Below are positions 51,212-60,847 of a stretch of DNA of 64,000 nucleotides, piece by piece. Source of the stretch: Streptomyces himalayensis subsp. himalayensis (GTDB lineage Bacteria; Actinomycetota; Actinomycetes; Streptomycetales; Streptomycetaceae). The notes beneath the pieces are model-generated. The model was given only the letters and a program-made list of their open reading frames with translations, ran no database searches and had not been told where the DNA came from. The position numbers and the translations under genes were made by a program. Each line of letters starts with the position of its first letter. The stretch's first letter is position 1. Location: positions 186,001 through 250,000 of the forward strand of contig NZ_JACEHE010000014.1 in the NCBI RefSeq assembly GCF_013778455.1, in the 5' to 3' direction.

Positions 51212-51363
51212 TCAACATGCGAATGTCCAGGTAGTGGGACCGAGGACCGCTCGATGCAGGGCCTTCGCCCTCCTGCGGATACCATCGCAAGTGACCATCG
51301 GAATGCCGGTGCGTCAGTTCGAACAGCTTCAGTGCCGCAACCGTCAGGAAGGGGGCCGCTCGC

Positions 51364-52173
51364 GTGAGTGTGCTCGACGAGATCATCGACGGAGTCCGCG
51401 CCGACCTCGCGGAGCGGCAGGCACGCGTCACCCTCGACGAGCTCAAGGAGCGTGCGGCAAAGGCTCCTCAGGCCAAGGACGGCGTCGCCGCGCTGCGTGG
51501 CGACGGCGTCAACGTGATCTGCGAGGTCAAGCGCTCCAGCCCGTCGAAGGGTGCCCTCGCCGCGATCGCCGACCCGGCCGGGCTCGCCGCCGACTACGAG
51601 GCGGGCGGCGCGGCCGTCATCTCCGTCCTGACCGAGCAGCGCCGCTTCGGCGGATCGCTCGCCGACCTGGAGGCCGTCCGGGCCAAGGTCGAGATCCCGG
51701 TGCTCCGCAAGGACTTCATCGTCACGTCGTACCAGCTGTGGGAGGCCCGGGCGTACGGCGCCGACCTCGCGCTGCTGATCGTCGCGGCCCTGGACCAGCC
51801 CGCACTCGAGTCGCTGATCGAGCGCGCCGAGTCCATCGGGCTCACGCCGCTCGTCGAGGTGCACGACGAGGAGGAGGCCGAGCGGGCGATCGACGCGGGC
51901 GCGCGGGTCATCGGCATCAACGCGCGCGACCTGAAGACCCTCAAGGTCGACAGGTCGACCTTCGAGCGCGTCGCGCCCGAGATCCCCGACTCGATCGTCA
52001 AGGTCGCCGAGTCCGGCGTCCGCGGCCCGCACGACCTGATCGCCTACGCCAACGCCGGTGCCGACGCCGTCCTGGTCGGCGAGTCCCTCGTCACCGGCAA
52101 GGACCCGAAGACGGCTGTCTCCGACCTCGTCGCCGCGGGTGCGCATCCCGCGCTGCGGCACGGCAGGGGCTGA
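51364..52173 (+). CDS. trpC: Indole-3-glycerol-phosphate synthase
   Basis: TIM-barrel enzyme closing the indole ring from CdRP. The 269-aa protein has VICEVKRSSPSKGALA (catalytic Lys and phosphate), YEAGGAAVISVLTEQRRFGGS, VLRKDFIVTSYQLWEARAYGAD, LVEVHDEEEAERAIDAGARVIGINARDLKT, and VAESGVRGPHDL. GTG 51364 has AAGGGGGC upstream. The 152-base spacer before it contains a TACCAT -10-like hexamer near 51284 and probably the promoter of trpC-M-B-A. TrpM follows after 8 bases. Confidence 0.96.
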   Translation: MSVLDEIIDGVRADLAERQARVTLDELKERAAKAPQAKDGVAALRGDGVNVICEVKRSSPSKGALAAIADPAGLAADYEAGGAAVISVLTEQRRFGGSLADLEAVRAKVEIPVLRKDFIVTSYQLWEARAYGADLALLIVAALDQPALESLIERAESIGLTPLVEVHDEEEAERAIDAGARVIGINARDLKTLKVDRSTFERVAPEIPDSIVKVAESGVRGPHDLIAYANAGADAVLVGESLVTGKDPKTAVSDLVAAGAHPALRHGRG

Positions 52174-52181
52174 TCCCGGCC

Positions 52182-52454
52182 GTGACCGTCAGCCGCGTCG
52201 CAGCCCGGCACCGGACGAGCCCCTGCTCGGCCGGTGCCGTCGCCTGCGCGCGGTCGGGTGGGGTCGCGGCGGCGCCCCGTGACCCGTACGCGCGCCTTGC
52301 CCGCGGCTGTCGTCCGCGTGGCTGCCGGGCGCCGGCCCGGCGGGTGCATGGGCGGCGTGTGCGCTATGTGATCGGCGACGAACCCGGGCAGGTCAACGGC
52401 ATGCGATGGCGCGAGCGCGCCACGCGCCTCCGCCGGGGGCTCCGCGCTGCCTGA
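52182..52454 (+). CDS. trpM: TrpM-like small protein
   Basis: A short gene between trpC and trpB, the position of S. coelicolor trpM (trpX), whose product modulates tryptophan synthesis and morphological differentiation. GTG 52182 lies 8 bases after trpC and gives 90 aa. The C-terminal half (RGCRPRGCRAPARRVHGRRV, then RYVIGDEPGQVNGMRWRERA) is the part with codon bias and a sensible sequence; the N-terminal ~40 residues may not all be translated, as no other good start is visible. It is very basic, with four cysteines and no membrane segment. Molecular role unknown. Confidence 0.7.
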   Translation: MTVSRVAARHRTSPCSAGAVACARSGGVAAAPRDPYARLARGCRPRGCRAPARRVHGRRVRYVIGDEPGQVNGMRWRERATRLRRGLRAA

Positions 52455-52463
52455 GGCAGCGCC

Positions 52464-52489
52464 GCCCTTCCGCCCACAGGCGGAAGGGC
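52464..52489 (+). terminator. Hairpin after trpM (terminator or attenuator)
   Basis: GCCCTTCCGCC and GGCGGAAGGGC are perfect 11-base arms with a CACA loop, 10 bases after trpM and 440 bases before trpB. It may end the trpC-trpM message or attenuate read-through into trpBA. Confidence 0.7.
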
Positions 52490-52928
52490 AGGACTGGCGC
52501 AGCGCTACCGCGACCGTCGTCAACCGTTCCTCGCATTGTCGGCCGTTGGCCGACTCCGCGTTCCGGGAGGTCCCGGACTGCCCCGCGAACGGTCTTCGGG
52601 GTCGGAGGGCCCGCTGATCCACCTCGGCGATCCGCGTCTTACAGCCAGCAGGCTGCGCGGAGTCCTCAGCGGGGCGTGTCCGCCCTCCCCGCGGTCCTCG
52701 GCTGCGAGCGCCTGGGGGTACCTCCCAGGCCCTTAAGGCACTGGGGGAGGGTAGCTCTCTCGGCACGATCCTCCGGTCGTGCACGAGTCACACCTCGCCG
52801 ATGACAGGCGCTCCGCTGTGACCGACTGCCAAATCATATAACCCATAGGAAGCGGCTGTTGACGTACCGTGACCATGTCAACAGTGGCAAACCCGAGAGA
52901 CGGGGCACAACGCCCCTGCGAGGTTCGC
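52490..52928 (+). promoter_or_regulatory. trpB upstream region
   Basis: No gene is credible in this 439-base stretch. A reverse-strand copy of the dispersed palindrome is at 52709-52750. A TATAAC hexamer at 52837-52842, in the most AT-rich part, is a plausible -10 for trpB. GTTGAC and GTCAAC (about 52858-52882) are 6-base inverted arms. The frame of trpB is open back to GTG 52869, but the conserved protein starts at 52929. No Trp-rich leader peptide was found, so classical attenuation is not supported. Confidence 0.45.
52709..52750. repeat. Dispersed palindromic element, reverse orientation
   Basis: GCCTGGGGGTACCTCCCAGG followed by CCCTTAAGGCACTGGGGGAGG. Its reverse complement matches the inner hairpin of the composite element at 32149-32220 with few changes. 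Confidence 0.6.
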
Positions 52929-54238
<1,310 letters not shown>

Positions 54239-54242
<4 letters not shown>

Positions 54243-55075
54243 GCGGCACTGCATTCATCGGTGGAAAGCGCCAACTGCTGAGCGACACTCTCGCGGCTGC
54301 CAAGGCCGAGGGCCGGTCCGCTCTCATCGCCTATCTCCCGGCCGGTTTCCCGACCGTGGACGGCGGCATCGAGGCGATCAAGGCCGTGTTCGACGGCGGC
54401 GCCGACGTCGTCGAGGTGGGGCTGCCGCACAGCGACCCCGTGCTCGACGGTCCGGTCATCCAGACCGCGGACGACATCGCGCTGCGCGGCGGCGTGAAGA
54501 TCGCGGACGTCATGCGCACGGTGCGCGAGGCGTACGAGGCCACGGGCAAGCCGGTGCTCGTCATGACGTACTGGAACCCGATCGACCGCTACGGCATCGA
54601 GCGCTTCACCGCCGAGCTCGCGGAGGCGGGCGGCGCGGGCTGCATCCTGCCCGACCTGCCTGTCCAGGAGTCCGCGATCTGGCGCGAGCACGCCGAGAAG
54701 CACGGCCTCGCCACGGTCTTCGTCGTCGCGCCGAGCAGCAAGGACGAGCGGCTCGCGAAGATCACGGCGGCGGGCTCGGGCTTCGTCTACGCGGCCTCGC
54801 TGATGGGTGTCACGGGCACCCGCGAGTCGGTGGGCGCACAGGCGCAGGACCTCGTACGGCGCACGCGTGCCACCACCGAGCTGCCCGTCTGCGTCGGCCT
54901 CGGCGTGTCGAACGCCGAGCAGGCCGCGGAGGTCGCGGGCTTCGCCGACGGCGTCATCGTCGGTTCCGCGTTCGTCAAGCGGATGCTGGACGCGGAGGAC
55001 GACGCGGCGGGCCTGGAGGCGGTCCGTGTGCTCGCGGGCGAGCTCGCGCAGGGCGTACGACGCGGCAAGGCGTAG
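54239..55075 (+). CDS. trpA: Tryptophan synthase alpha subunit
   Basis: Cleaves indole-3-glycerol phosphate to indole, channelled to TrpB. The 278-aa TIM barrel has IAYLPAGFPTVDGGIEAI, the catalytic Glu in VVEVGLPHSDPVLDGPVIQ, MTYWNPIDRYGIERF with the second catalytic Asp region ILPDLPVQES, GSGFVYAASLMGVTGTR and VGLGVSNAEQAAEVAGFADGVIVGSA. The start is GTG 54239 within the trpB GTGA overlap, as needed for the alpha2-beta2 complex. Confidence 0.97.
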
Positions 55076-55198
55076 CCCGCGGCGGTCACCTGGCGGCGCG
55101 GCGAGCTCTGACCGGTCACGCGGGCCGGTGACCCGTACGAGGTGACCCCTCCGTACGAATCGCCCCTAAGGGTGCATAACCCGTTTGGGTGGTCCTGG

Positions 55199-55229
55199 GA
55201 CCGGGGAGGCACGCTGGTGCCTCCCCGGT
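55199..55229 (+). promoter_or_regulatory. Leader hairpin (terminator or attenuator) between trpA and the DsbA-like gene
   Basis: ACCGGGGAGGCAC (55199-55211) pairs with GTGCCTCCCCGGT (55216-55228) across a GCTG loop, followed by TCGTTT. It is 124 bases after trpA and only 15 bases before the next gene's start. A CATAAC -10-like hexamer at about 55175 lies upstream of it, so the hairpin may be at the 5' end of the DsbA-like gene's own message rather than only the trp terminator. Confidence 0.6.
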
Positions 55230-55243
55230 TCGTTTGGCGGTGT

Positions 55244-56023
55244 GTGAGTGACAAGAACCGTGAGGGAAAGCGCACCGCACGCGAGCGGATTGCGGTCGAG
55301 CGAGAGCGGCAGAAGGCGCGGGAGAGACGGCGCCGGACGCTGATCGTCGGGTCGACCGTGGTGTGCGTGCTGGCACTGGCCGCCGTGATCGGCGTGATCG
55401 CCGCCAACACCGGCGAGGACAAGCCCGACACCTCGGGCCCCGTCGCGGCGCCCACCGGCGCGTCCGGGCAGGACAGCCTGGTGATCCCCGTCGGACAGGA
55501 CACCGCCAGGTCGACGCTCACGGTCTGGGAGGACTTCCGCTGCCCGGCCTGCAAGAACTTCGAGGACACGTACCGCTCGACGATCCATGAGCTGACCGAG
55601 GCGGGCAAGCTCCGCGTCGAGTACCGCCTGGCCACGCTCATCGACAAGAGCATGGGCGGCAGCGGCTCCCTCCGCGCGGCCAACGCGGCGGCCTGCGCCC
55701 AGGACGCCGGCAAGTTCACCGCGTACCACGACGTGCTCTTCGAGAACCAGCCCGCGGAGACGGACGACGACTTCGCCGACAACAGCAAGCTGATCGACCT
55801 GGCACGCAAGGTGGACGGGCTGGTCACCCCCGCGTTCGAGAAGTGCCTGAACGACGGCACCCACAACAGCTGGGTCGCCAAGTCCAACCAGACTTTCGAG
55901 GCCGGAGGCTTCGGGGGCACCCCGACCATCCTGCTCAACGGCAAGAACGTGTACAGCGACAAGCAGAACCCGCTGACGCCGGACAAGCTGAAGCAGATGG
56001 TGGAGGAGGCCGCCAAGGCCTAG
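55244..56023 (+). CDS. Membrane-anchored DsbA-like thioredoxin-fold protein (second copy)
   Basis: A 259-aa protein with a charged cytoplasmic tail (about 1-30, K/R/E-rich), one membrane anchor (LIVGSTVVCVLALAAVIGVIAA) and an external DsbA-like domain with CPAC in WEDFRCPACKNFEDT and the cis-Pro loop in GFGGTPTILLN. Two further cysteines (NAAACAQDAG, EKCLNDG) may form a structural disulfide and are absent from the paralogue at 23158-23958. GTG 55244 (MSDKNREGKR...) is preferred; the frame is open to GTG 55142, which would translate through the leader hairpin. lgt follows 177 bases on. Confidence 0.88.
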   Translation: MSDKNREGKRTARERIAVERERQKARERRRRTLIVGSTVVCVLALAAVIGVIAANTGEDKPDTSGPVAAPTGASGQDSLVIPVGQDTARSTLTVWEDFRCPACKNFEDTYRSTIHELTEAGKLRVEYRLATLIDKSMGGSGSLRAANAAACAQDAGKFTAYHDVLFENQPAETDDDFADNSKLIDLARKVDGLVTPAFEKCLNDGTHNSWVAKSNQTFEAGGFGGTPTILLNGKNVYSDKQNPLTPDKLKQMVEEAAKA

Positions 56024-56200
56024 GGCCTCTCGTCGAGGCCCCCGCGGCACGCCTGACCGAGGCCGCAGCGACACGTCCGTGCCGGGCCCGCCCGGCACGG
56101 ACCGGTGTCAGTGGACACGGACGTGACGGACCGGCGTTATGGACCCGTAGCCCGGTGGGTTGCCGCGACTCCCGTCCGGCACGGTAGCGTCGACCCTGCC

Positions 56201-57238
56201 ATGGAACTTGCCTTCATTCCCAGCCCGTCGAGCGGTGTGCTGTACCTCGGCCCCATTCCGCTGCGCGGCTACGCGTTCTGCATCATCATCGGTGTCTTCG
56301 TGGCCGTATGGCTCGGCAACAAACGATGGCTCGCCCGCGGTGGGCGGGCCGGCACCGTGGCCGACATCGCCGTGTGGGCGGTGCCGTTCGGCCTGGTCGG
56401 CGGGCGTCTGTACCACGTGATCACCGACTACCAGCTGTATTTCAGCGAGGGTGAGAACTGGGTCGACGCCTTCAAGATCTGGGAGGGCGGCCTCGGCATC
56501 TGGGGCGCCATCGCGCTCGGCGCGCTCGGCGCCTGGATCGGCTGCCGACGGCGGGGCATCCCGCTCCCGGCGTACGCCGACGCGATCGCGCCGGGCATCG
56601 CCTTCGCCCAGGCGATCGGCCGCTGGGGCAACTGGTTCAACCAGGAGCTGTACGGCCGGGCCACCGATGTGCCGTGGGCGGTGGAGATCACGTCGTCCGA
56701 GGACGGCCGGATCCCCGGCACGTACCACCCCACGTTCCTCTACGAGTCGCTGTGGTGCATCGGCGTCGCGCTGCTCGTCATCTGGGCCGACCGGCGCTTC
56801 AAGCTCGGGCACGGGCGGGCCTTCGCGCTCTACGTCGCCGCCTACTGCGTCGGCCGCTTCTGGATCGAGTACATGCGCGTCGACGAGGCGCACCACATCC
56901 TCGGGCTGCGGCTCAACAACTGGACCGCGGTGCTCGTCTTCCTGCTCGCGGTGATCTACATGGTGATCTCGTCGAAGCGGCGGCCAGGACGCGAGGAGAT
57001 CGTGGAACCGGGCGCCGAGGGCTCCGACGAGGGTGGGAAGTCCGCCGAGGAGAGCGCCTCCGACGAGGGCGCCTCCGACGAGGGCGGGAAGGCCGCCACT
57101 GAGGGTGAAAAGGAGTCGGCCGACGACGCTCGGCGGGAATCCGAGAAGGCGTCGGAAGCCCCGGAGGACGCCGCCGTACCTGAGCCGTCGGGCTCCGCGG
57201 AGGACAAGGACGAGGCCGGGGCGGCCAAGAAGAGCTGA
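56201..57238 (+). CDS. lgt: Prolipoprotein diacylglyceryl transferase
   Basis: Lgt adds diacylglycerol to the lipobox Cys of prelipoproteins, before LspA cuts. The 345-aa protein has several membrane helices and the family blocks PIPLRGYAFCIIIGVFVA, VPFGLVGGRLYHVITDY, IWEGGLGIWGAIALGALGAW, AIGRWGNWFNQELYGRATDVPWA (the Lgt signature), FLYESLWCIG and FWIEYMRVDEAH. A C-terminal cytoplasmic tail of about 75 residues is E/S/A/G-rich with SDEGAS repeats and is not part of the catalytic fold. ATG 56201 matches the family start. The terminator lies 49 bases after the stop. Confidence 0.95.
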   Translation: MELAFIPSPSSGVLYLGPIPLRGYAFCIIIGVFVAVWLGNKRWLARGGRAGTVADIAVWAVPFGLVGGRLYHVITDYQLYFSEGENWVDAFKIWEGGLGIWGAIALGALGAWIGCRRRGIPLPAYADAIAPGIAFAQAIGRWGNWFNQELYGRATDVPWAVEITSSEDGRIPGTYHPTFLYESLWCIGVALLVIWADRRFKLGHGRAFALYVAAYCVGRFWIEYMRVDEAHHILGLRLNNWTAVLVFLLAVIYMVISSKRRPGREEIVEPGAEGSDEGGKSAEESASDEGASDEGGKAATEGEKESADDARRESEKASEAPEDAAVPEPSGSAEDKDEAGAAKKS

Positions 57239-57287
57239 GGGGCCGCGAGCACGACGAGCGGGGCCTGTACGTACCGAGTACGCACAC

Positions 57288-57318
57288 GGGGCCGCCGGAC
57301 GAGATGTCCGGCGGCCCC
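57288..57318 (+). terminator. Terminator after lgt
   Basis: GGGGCCGCCGGAC (57288-57300) and GTCCGGCGGCCCC (57306-57318) are perfect 13-base arms with a 5-base loop, extended by CACAC/GTGTG outside. Confidence 0.88.
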
Positions 57319-57517
57319 GTCGTGTGCGGCCCCGGTCCCCCGGCCCTGGGCCGTCCACCTCGCTGCGCAACCGTATGGGCCGGTCCGGGCGCGGACGCGG
57401 GCAGGACGGGACGGGATCAAGCGGGGCCTGAGCCGATCAGCAGGAGCGGAGGCAGAACGGGGCATGCCGGGCCACCGGGCATCCCGGCCCTCCGGGCCGA
57501 CCGGGCCCTCAGCCCGT

Positions 57518-57705
57518 GTGCCAGTGCCAGTGCCAGTGCCGGTGTGCGGTGTGCGGTGGGCGCGGGCCCCGATTGCCGGGTCCGGCGAAGCGACCGTCCG
57601 CGACCCGACCGTCCGCGAAGCGACCGTCCGCGACCCGACCGTCCGCGACCCGACCGTCCGGGACCCGGCCGTCCGCGACCCGACCGCGCGGGACCCGGCC
57701 CTTCG
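57518..57705 (-). repeat. Degenerate copy of the citE 3' end with a 15-base tandem expansion
   Basis: Bases ~57530-57595 resemble the last 65 bases of the neighbouring CitE gene (57723-57790): both carry a CCAGTGCC(A/G)GTGTGCGGT start, a GTGGGCGC block, GATTGCCGGGTC and GAAGCG(A/G)CCGTCCG. Between them are seven 15-base units close to GACCGTCCGCGACCC (57592-57696). Short GTGCCA repeats lie at 57518-57540. The 473-base gap between lgt and citE holds this block and the lgt terminator and no other gene. Confidence 0.75.
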
Positions 57706-57711
57706 GGCCGG

Positions 57712-58641
57712 TCAGTCCGCGTGCTGGGCCAGTGCCAGTGTGCGGTGGGCGCAGGCCACGATTGCCGGGTCGACGAAGCGGCCGTCCGGGAGGGCCAGGG
57801 CTCCGGAGTCCGACGTGGCGCTCTTGAGGATCTCCTCCGCTGATGCGATTTCCGCCGGGGACGGGAGGTAGGACCGCTTGATCACCGCGAGCTGGCGCGG
57901 GTGGATCGCCATGCGGCCGAGGAACCCCAGGGCGCGGCCGTGGGCGCAGGAGGCCGCGAGCCCGTCGATGTCGCGTACGTCCGGGTACACGGACTGGGCG
58001 GGCGGCGCGAGCCCCGCCGCGCGCGCCGCCAGCACGATACGGCCGCGCGCCCAGTCGAGCCCGGCATCGTCCAGCACCCCCAGGTCCGCCCGGAGATCGG
58101 CCTCGCCGAGCGCGATGCCTCGCAGCGCCGGATGGGCGCTCGCCACGGCGAAGGCACGCTCCACGCCGAGGGCGGATTCCAGGAGGGCGTAGAGCGGGAG
58201 GGCACCGCCCTCCGCGGGCGCGGCGAGTTCCGCGATGCGTACGACGTCGTCCGGGGACGTGATCTTCGGCAGCCGCAGCGCGGAGAGTCCGGGCAGGGCG
58301 GCGACGGCCCGGATGTCGGCCTCGGCGAAGGGGCTGTCCAGCGTGTTGATCCGGACATGGACCGGGACGGGAGGTCTTACGGAGAGCAGTTCCGCGGTGG
58401 CCGCCCGCGCGTACTCCTTGCGGTGCAGGGCCACCGCGTCCTCCAGGTCGATCACGACGACATCGGCGCCGGATGCAAGGGCCTTCGCCGCCACGTCGGG
58501 CCGGTCTCCGGGGGCGTACAGCCAGGTCAGCGGTGGCGGGGCGGGCGGCCAAGCGGCGGTGCCCCGCATGCCGTCGCTGCCGTGCATGCCGTCCATGCCG
58601 TGCACCCCGTGCATGTCGTTCATGCCGTTCGTGCGGTTCAT
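57712..58641 (-). CDS. CitE/HpcH-family CoA-ester lyase
   Basis: A 309-aa TIM-barrel protein of the HpcH/HpaI aldolase-citrate lyase beta group. Landmarks: WLYAPGDRPDVAAKALASGADVVVIDLEDAV (catalytic/metal Asp and Glu), VHVRINTLDSPF, RLPKITSPDD, LLESALGVERAF, GIALGEADLRADLG with the metal-binding Glu and Asp, and MAIHPRQLAVIKRSYLPS. Relatives cleave malyl-, methylmalyl- or citramalyl-CoA. The annotated start ATG 58641 overlaps the CoA-transferase stop (ATGA). The first ~27 residues are an unusual M/H/G/D repeat (DMHGVHGMDGMHGSDGM), so the core may start later. It is the last gene of the operon. Confidence 0.85.
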   Translation of the reverse strand: MNRTNGMNDMHGVHGMDGMHGSDGMRGTAAWPPAPPPLTWLYAPGDRPDVAAKALASGADVVVIDLEDAVALHRKEYARAATAELLSVRPPVPVHVRINTLDSPFAEADIRAVAALPGLSALRLPKITSPDDVVRIAELAAPAEGGALPLYALLESALGVERAFAVASAHPALRGIALGEADLRADLGVLDDAGLDWARGRIVLAARAAGLAPPAQSVYPDVRDIDGLAASCAHGRALGFLGRMAIHPRQLAVIKRSYLPSPAEIASAEEILKSATSDSGALALPDGRFVDPAIVACAHRTLALAQHAD

Positions 58642-59906
58642 ACGGCACCCTCCGAGCGCAGGGTCGCGATCTCCTGTTCCGTCAGGCCCACTTCCGTCAG
58701 GACGGCTTCCGTGTCCGCACCGTGCGGCCGGCCCGCCCAGCGGATGCCGCCCGGGGTCTCGGTGAGGCGGAAGAGGACGTTCTGCATGCGCAGCGGCCCG
58801 AGTTCCGGGTCGTCCACGGTCGTGAGCGCATCGCGGGCCGCGTACTGCGGGTCGTCCATGATGTCGCGTACGTCCTGGACGGGAGCGACCGCCGCCTCCG
58901 CCTTCTCGAAAGCCTCGAGCACCTCGTCGCGGGTGCGCCGGGCGATCCAGGTGCCGACCGCCTCATCGAGGACGTCGGCGTGGCGGGCCCGGTCCGCGCC
59001 CGTCGCGAACCAGGGCTCGGAGATCAGCTCCGGCCGGCCCACCAGATGCATCACGCGCTCCGCGATGGACTGCGCCGAGGTGGAGACGGCGACCCAATGC
59101 CCGTCGGAGGTGCGGTACGTGTTGCGCGGTGCGTTGTTCGCCGACCGGTTGCCGGTGCGCGGCTGGACGTGGCCCAGCTGGTCGTACCAGAGCGGCTGGG
59201 GGCCGACGACGGTCAGGATCGGTTCGATGATCGCCATGTCGACGACCTGCCCGCGGCCCGTGCGCTCGCGGGCATGGAGCGCCGTCATGACCGCGTACGC
59301 CGTCGTGATGCCCGCGATCGAGTCGGCGAGGCCGAACGGGGGCAGGGTCGGCGGGCCGTCCGGATCGCCGGTCACGGCGGCGAAGCCGCTCAGGGCCTCC
59401 GCGAGGGTGCCGAAGCACGGTTGGTGCGCGTACGGGCCGAACTGGCCGAAGCCCGTGACCCGCGCCAGGACCAGCCGTGGGTTGACCGCGGACAGCTCCT
59501 CCCAGCCCAGGCCCCAGCGCTCCAGCGTGCCCGGGCGGAAGTTCTCGACAATGACGTCCGCGGTGGCGGCCAGGCGCAGGAGCGTCTCGCGGCCGCCCGC
59601 CGTGGACAGGTCGGCGGTCATCGTGCGCTTGTTGCGGCCGAGCAGCTTCCACCACAGGCCGATTCCGTCCTTCGACGGGCCGTGGCCGCGGGACGGGTCG
59701 GGTCTGCGGGGATGCTCGACCTTGATCACCTCGGCGCCGAAGTCGCCGAGCAGGGTGGCGGCCATCGGCCCGGCGAAGAGGGTCGCGATGTCGAGTACGC
59801 GGAGGCCGGTGAGGGGCGGCGGCGTTCCAGCGCCGGCGGGTTGCTGCGTCCCGGTGACCGGCTGCGCTGTTCCGGCGTTCACGCCGGTGTCGGCTGCGGA
59901 GTTCAT
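58638..59906 (-). CDS. CaiB/BaiF family III CoA-transferase
   Basis: A 422-aa formyl-CoA transferase-like enzyme that moves CoA between acyl groups. Landmarks: PLTGLRVLDIATLFAGPMAATLLGDFGAEVIKVEHP, LLGRNKRTMTADL, VIVENFRPGTLERWGLGW, and the catalytic Asp region in FGLADSIAGITTAYAVMTAL; NTYRTSDGHWVAVSTSAQSI and the C-terminal LTEVGLTEQEIATLRSEGA complete the fold. The substrate is unknown. The first ~30 residues are a T/A/G/Q-rich tail. ATG 59906 overlaps the ribokinase stop. With the adjacent CitE protein it suggests activation of a dicarboxylic or hydroxy acid and then C-C cleavage. Confidence 0.9.
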   Translation of the reverse strand: MNSAADTGVNAGTAQPVTGTQQPAGAGTPPPLTGLRVLDIATLFAGPMAATLLGDFGAEVIKVEHPRRPDPSRGHGPSKDGIGLWWKLLGRNKRTMTADLSTAGGRETLLRLAATADVIVENFRPGTLERWGLGWEELSAVNPRLVLARVTGFGQFGPYAHQPCFGTLAEALSGFAAVTGDPDGPPTLPPFGLADSIAGITTAYAVMTALHARERTGRGQVVDMAIIEPILTVVGPQPLWYDQLGHVQPRTGNRSANNAPRNTYRTSDGHWVAVSTSAQSIAERVMHLVGRPELISEPWFATGADRARHADVLDEAVGTWIARRTRDEVLEAFEKAEAAVAPVQDVRDIMDDPQYAARDALTTVDDPELGPLRMQNVLFRLTETPGGIRWAGRPHGADTEAVLTEVGLTEQEIATLRSEGAV

Positions 59907-60847
59907 GAGAGGTGCTCGCCCTGCTTGTCCTGCTGCTCATGCTGCTCCTGCTCCTCGTGCACGGCCAGTTCGTCGATCTCGCCACGGCAGGGCATGGCGG
60001 CCGACGCTCCCAGCCGCTGGACCGAGAGCGCGGCAGCGGACGACGCCCAGGCCAGGGCCTCGGGCATCGGCCTGCCCTCGCCCAGGGCCACGGCCAGGGA
60101 GCCGACGAACTCGTCGCCCGCGCCGGTCGAGTCCACGGCCGTCACATGGGGAGCCGGGACGGTGATCTTGTCGCCGCCCCGGGAGGCGTAGAGACAGCCC
60201 GACGAACCCAGCGTGACCACGACCTCCGGCACCTGCTCCAGCAGGGCGTCCGCCGCCTCGTACGGGTCGGTGACGCCGGTGAGCGCGGCGGCCTCGTGCT
60301 CGTTCGGTACGAGGAGGTCGGTGGCGGCGAGGAGCCCGGACGGCAGGGGCTGGACGGGCGAGGGGGTGAGGACGGTGCGTACGCCGTGCCGGCGCGCGGC
60401 CTCGGCCGCGGCCAGTACGCCCTCCAAGGGGATCTCCAGTTGCAGGAGCAGCAGGTCGGCGAGGGCCATGACGGCCTCGTCGCCCGGGGCGAGGGAAGTG
60501 ACGGTGCCGTTGGCGCCGGGGATGACGACGATGGCGTTGCCGCCCTCGTCGTCGACGACGATGTGCGCGATGCCGGACGGGCCTTCCGCGGTGCGCAGAA
60601 GGTCGGTGTCCACGCCCGAGTGCTCGAGCGTGGCGCGCAGCTGCGTGCCGTAGGCGTCGGCGCCCACCGCGCCGATCATCGACACCGTGCCGCCCGCGCG
60701 GGCCGCGGCCACCGCCTGGTTGGCGCCCTTGCCGCCGGGTAGCGCCCGGAACTCGCGTCCCGTGACGGTCTCTCCGCGCTGCGGGGCCTTCGCGACGTAG
60801 GCGACGAGGTCCATGTTCGCGCTGCCGAACACGACGATCTGGGTCAT
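59903..60847 (-). CDS. rbsK: Ribokinase (PfkB family)
   Basis: A 314-aa sugar kinase. The N-terminus VVFGSANMDLVAYVAKAPQRGET and the sugar-binding LPGGKGANQAVAAARAGG are typical of RbsK. The C-terminal signature TAVDSTGAGDEFVGSLAVAL holds the anion hole and catalytic Asp (GAGDEF; most RbsK have GAGDTF). VTLGSSGCLYASRGGD binds ATP. It may phosphorylate ribose or a nucleoside; the substrate inside this operon is not proven, so the symbol is by family. The last ~25 residues are an E/Q/H-rich tail (HEEQEQHEQQDKQGEHLS). ATG 60847 overlaps the preceding hydrolase stop. Confidence 0.88.
   Translation of the reverse strand: MTQIVVFGSANMDLVAYVAKAPQRGETVTGREFRALPGGKGANQAVAAARAGGTVSMIGAVGADAYGTQLRATLEHSGVDTDLLRTAEGPSGIAHIVVDDEGGNAIVVIPGANGTVTSLAPGDEAVMALADLLLLQLEIPLEGVLAAAEAARRHGVRTVLTPSPVQPLPSGLLAATDLLVPNEHEAAALTGVTDPYEAADALLEQVPEVVVTLGSSGCLYASRGGDKITVPAPHVTAVDSTGAGDEFVGSLAVALGEGRPMPEALAWASSAAALSVQRLGASAAMPCRGEIDELAVHEEQEQHEQQDKQGEHLS

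Noticed and set aside
52406..52804. Open frame between trpM and trpB
   Set aside because: Overlaps the hairpin and the dispersed palindrome and encodes Arg/Pro/Ser low complexity; no ribosome site.
57509..57711. ADGRV-repeat extension of the CitE protein
   Set aside because: It lies in a different frame beyond the citE stop and reaches it only by a frameshift; reported instead as a duplicated, expanded gene end.
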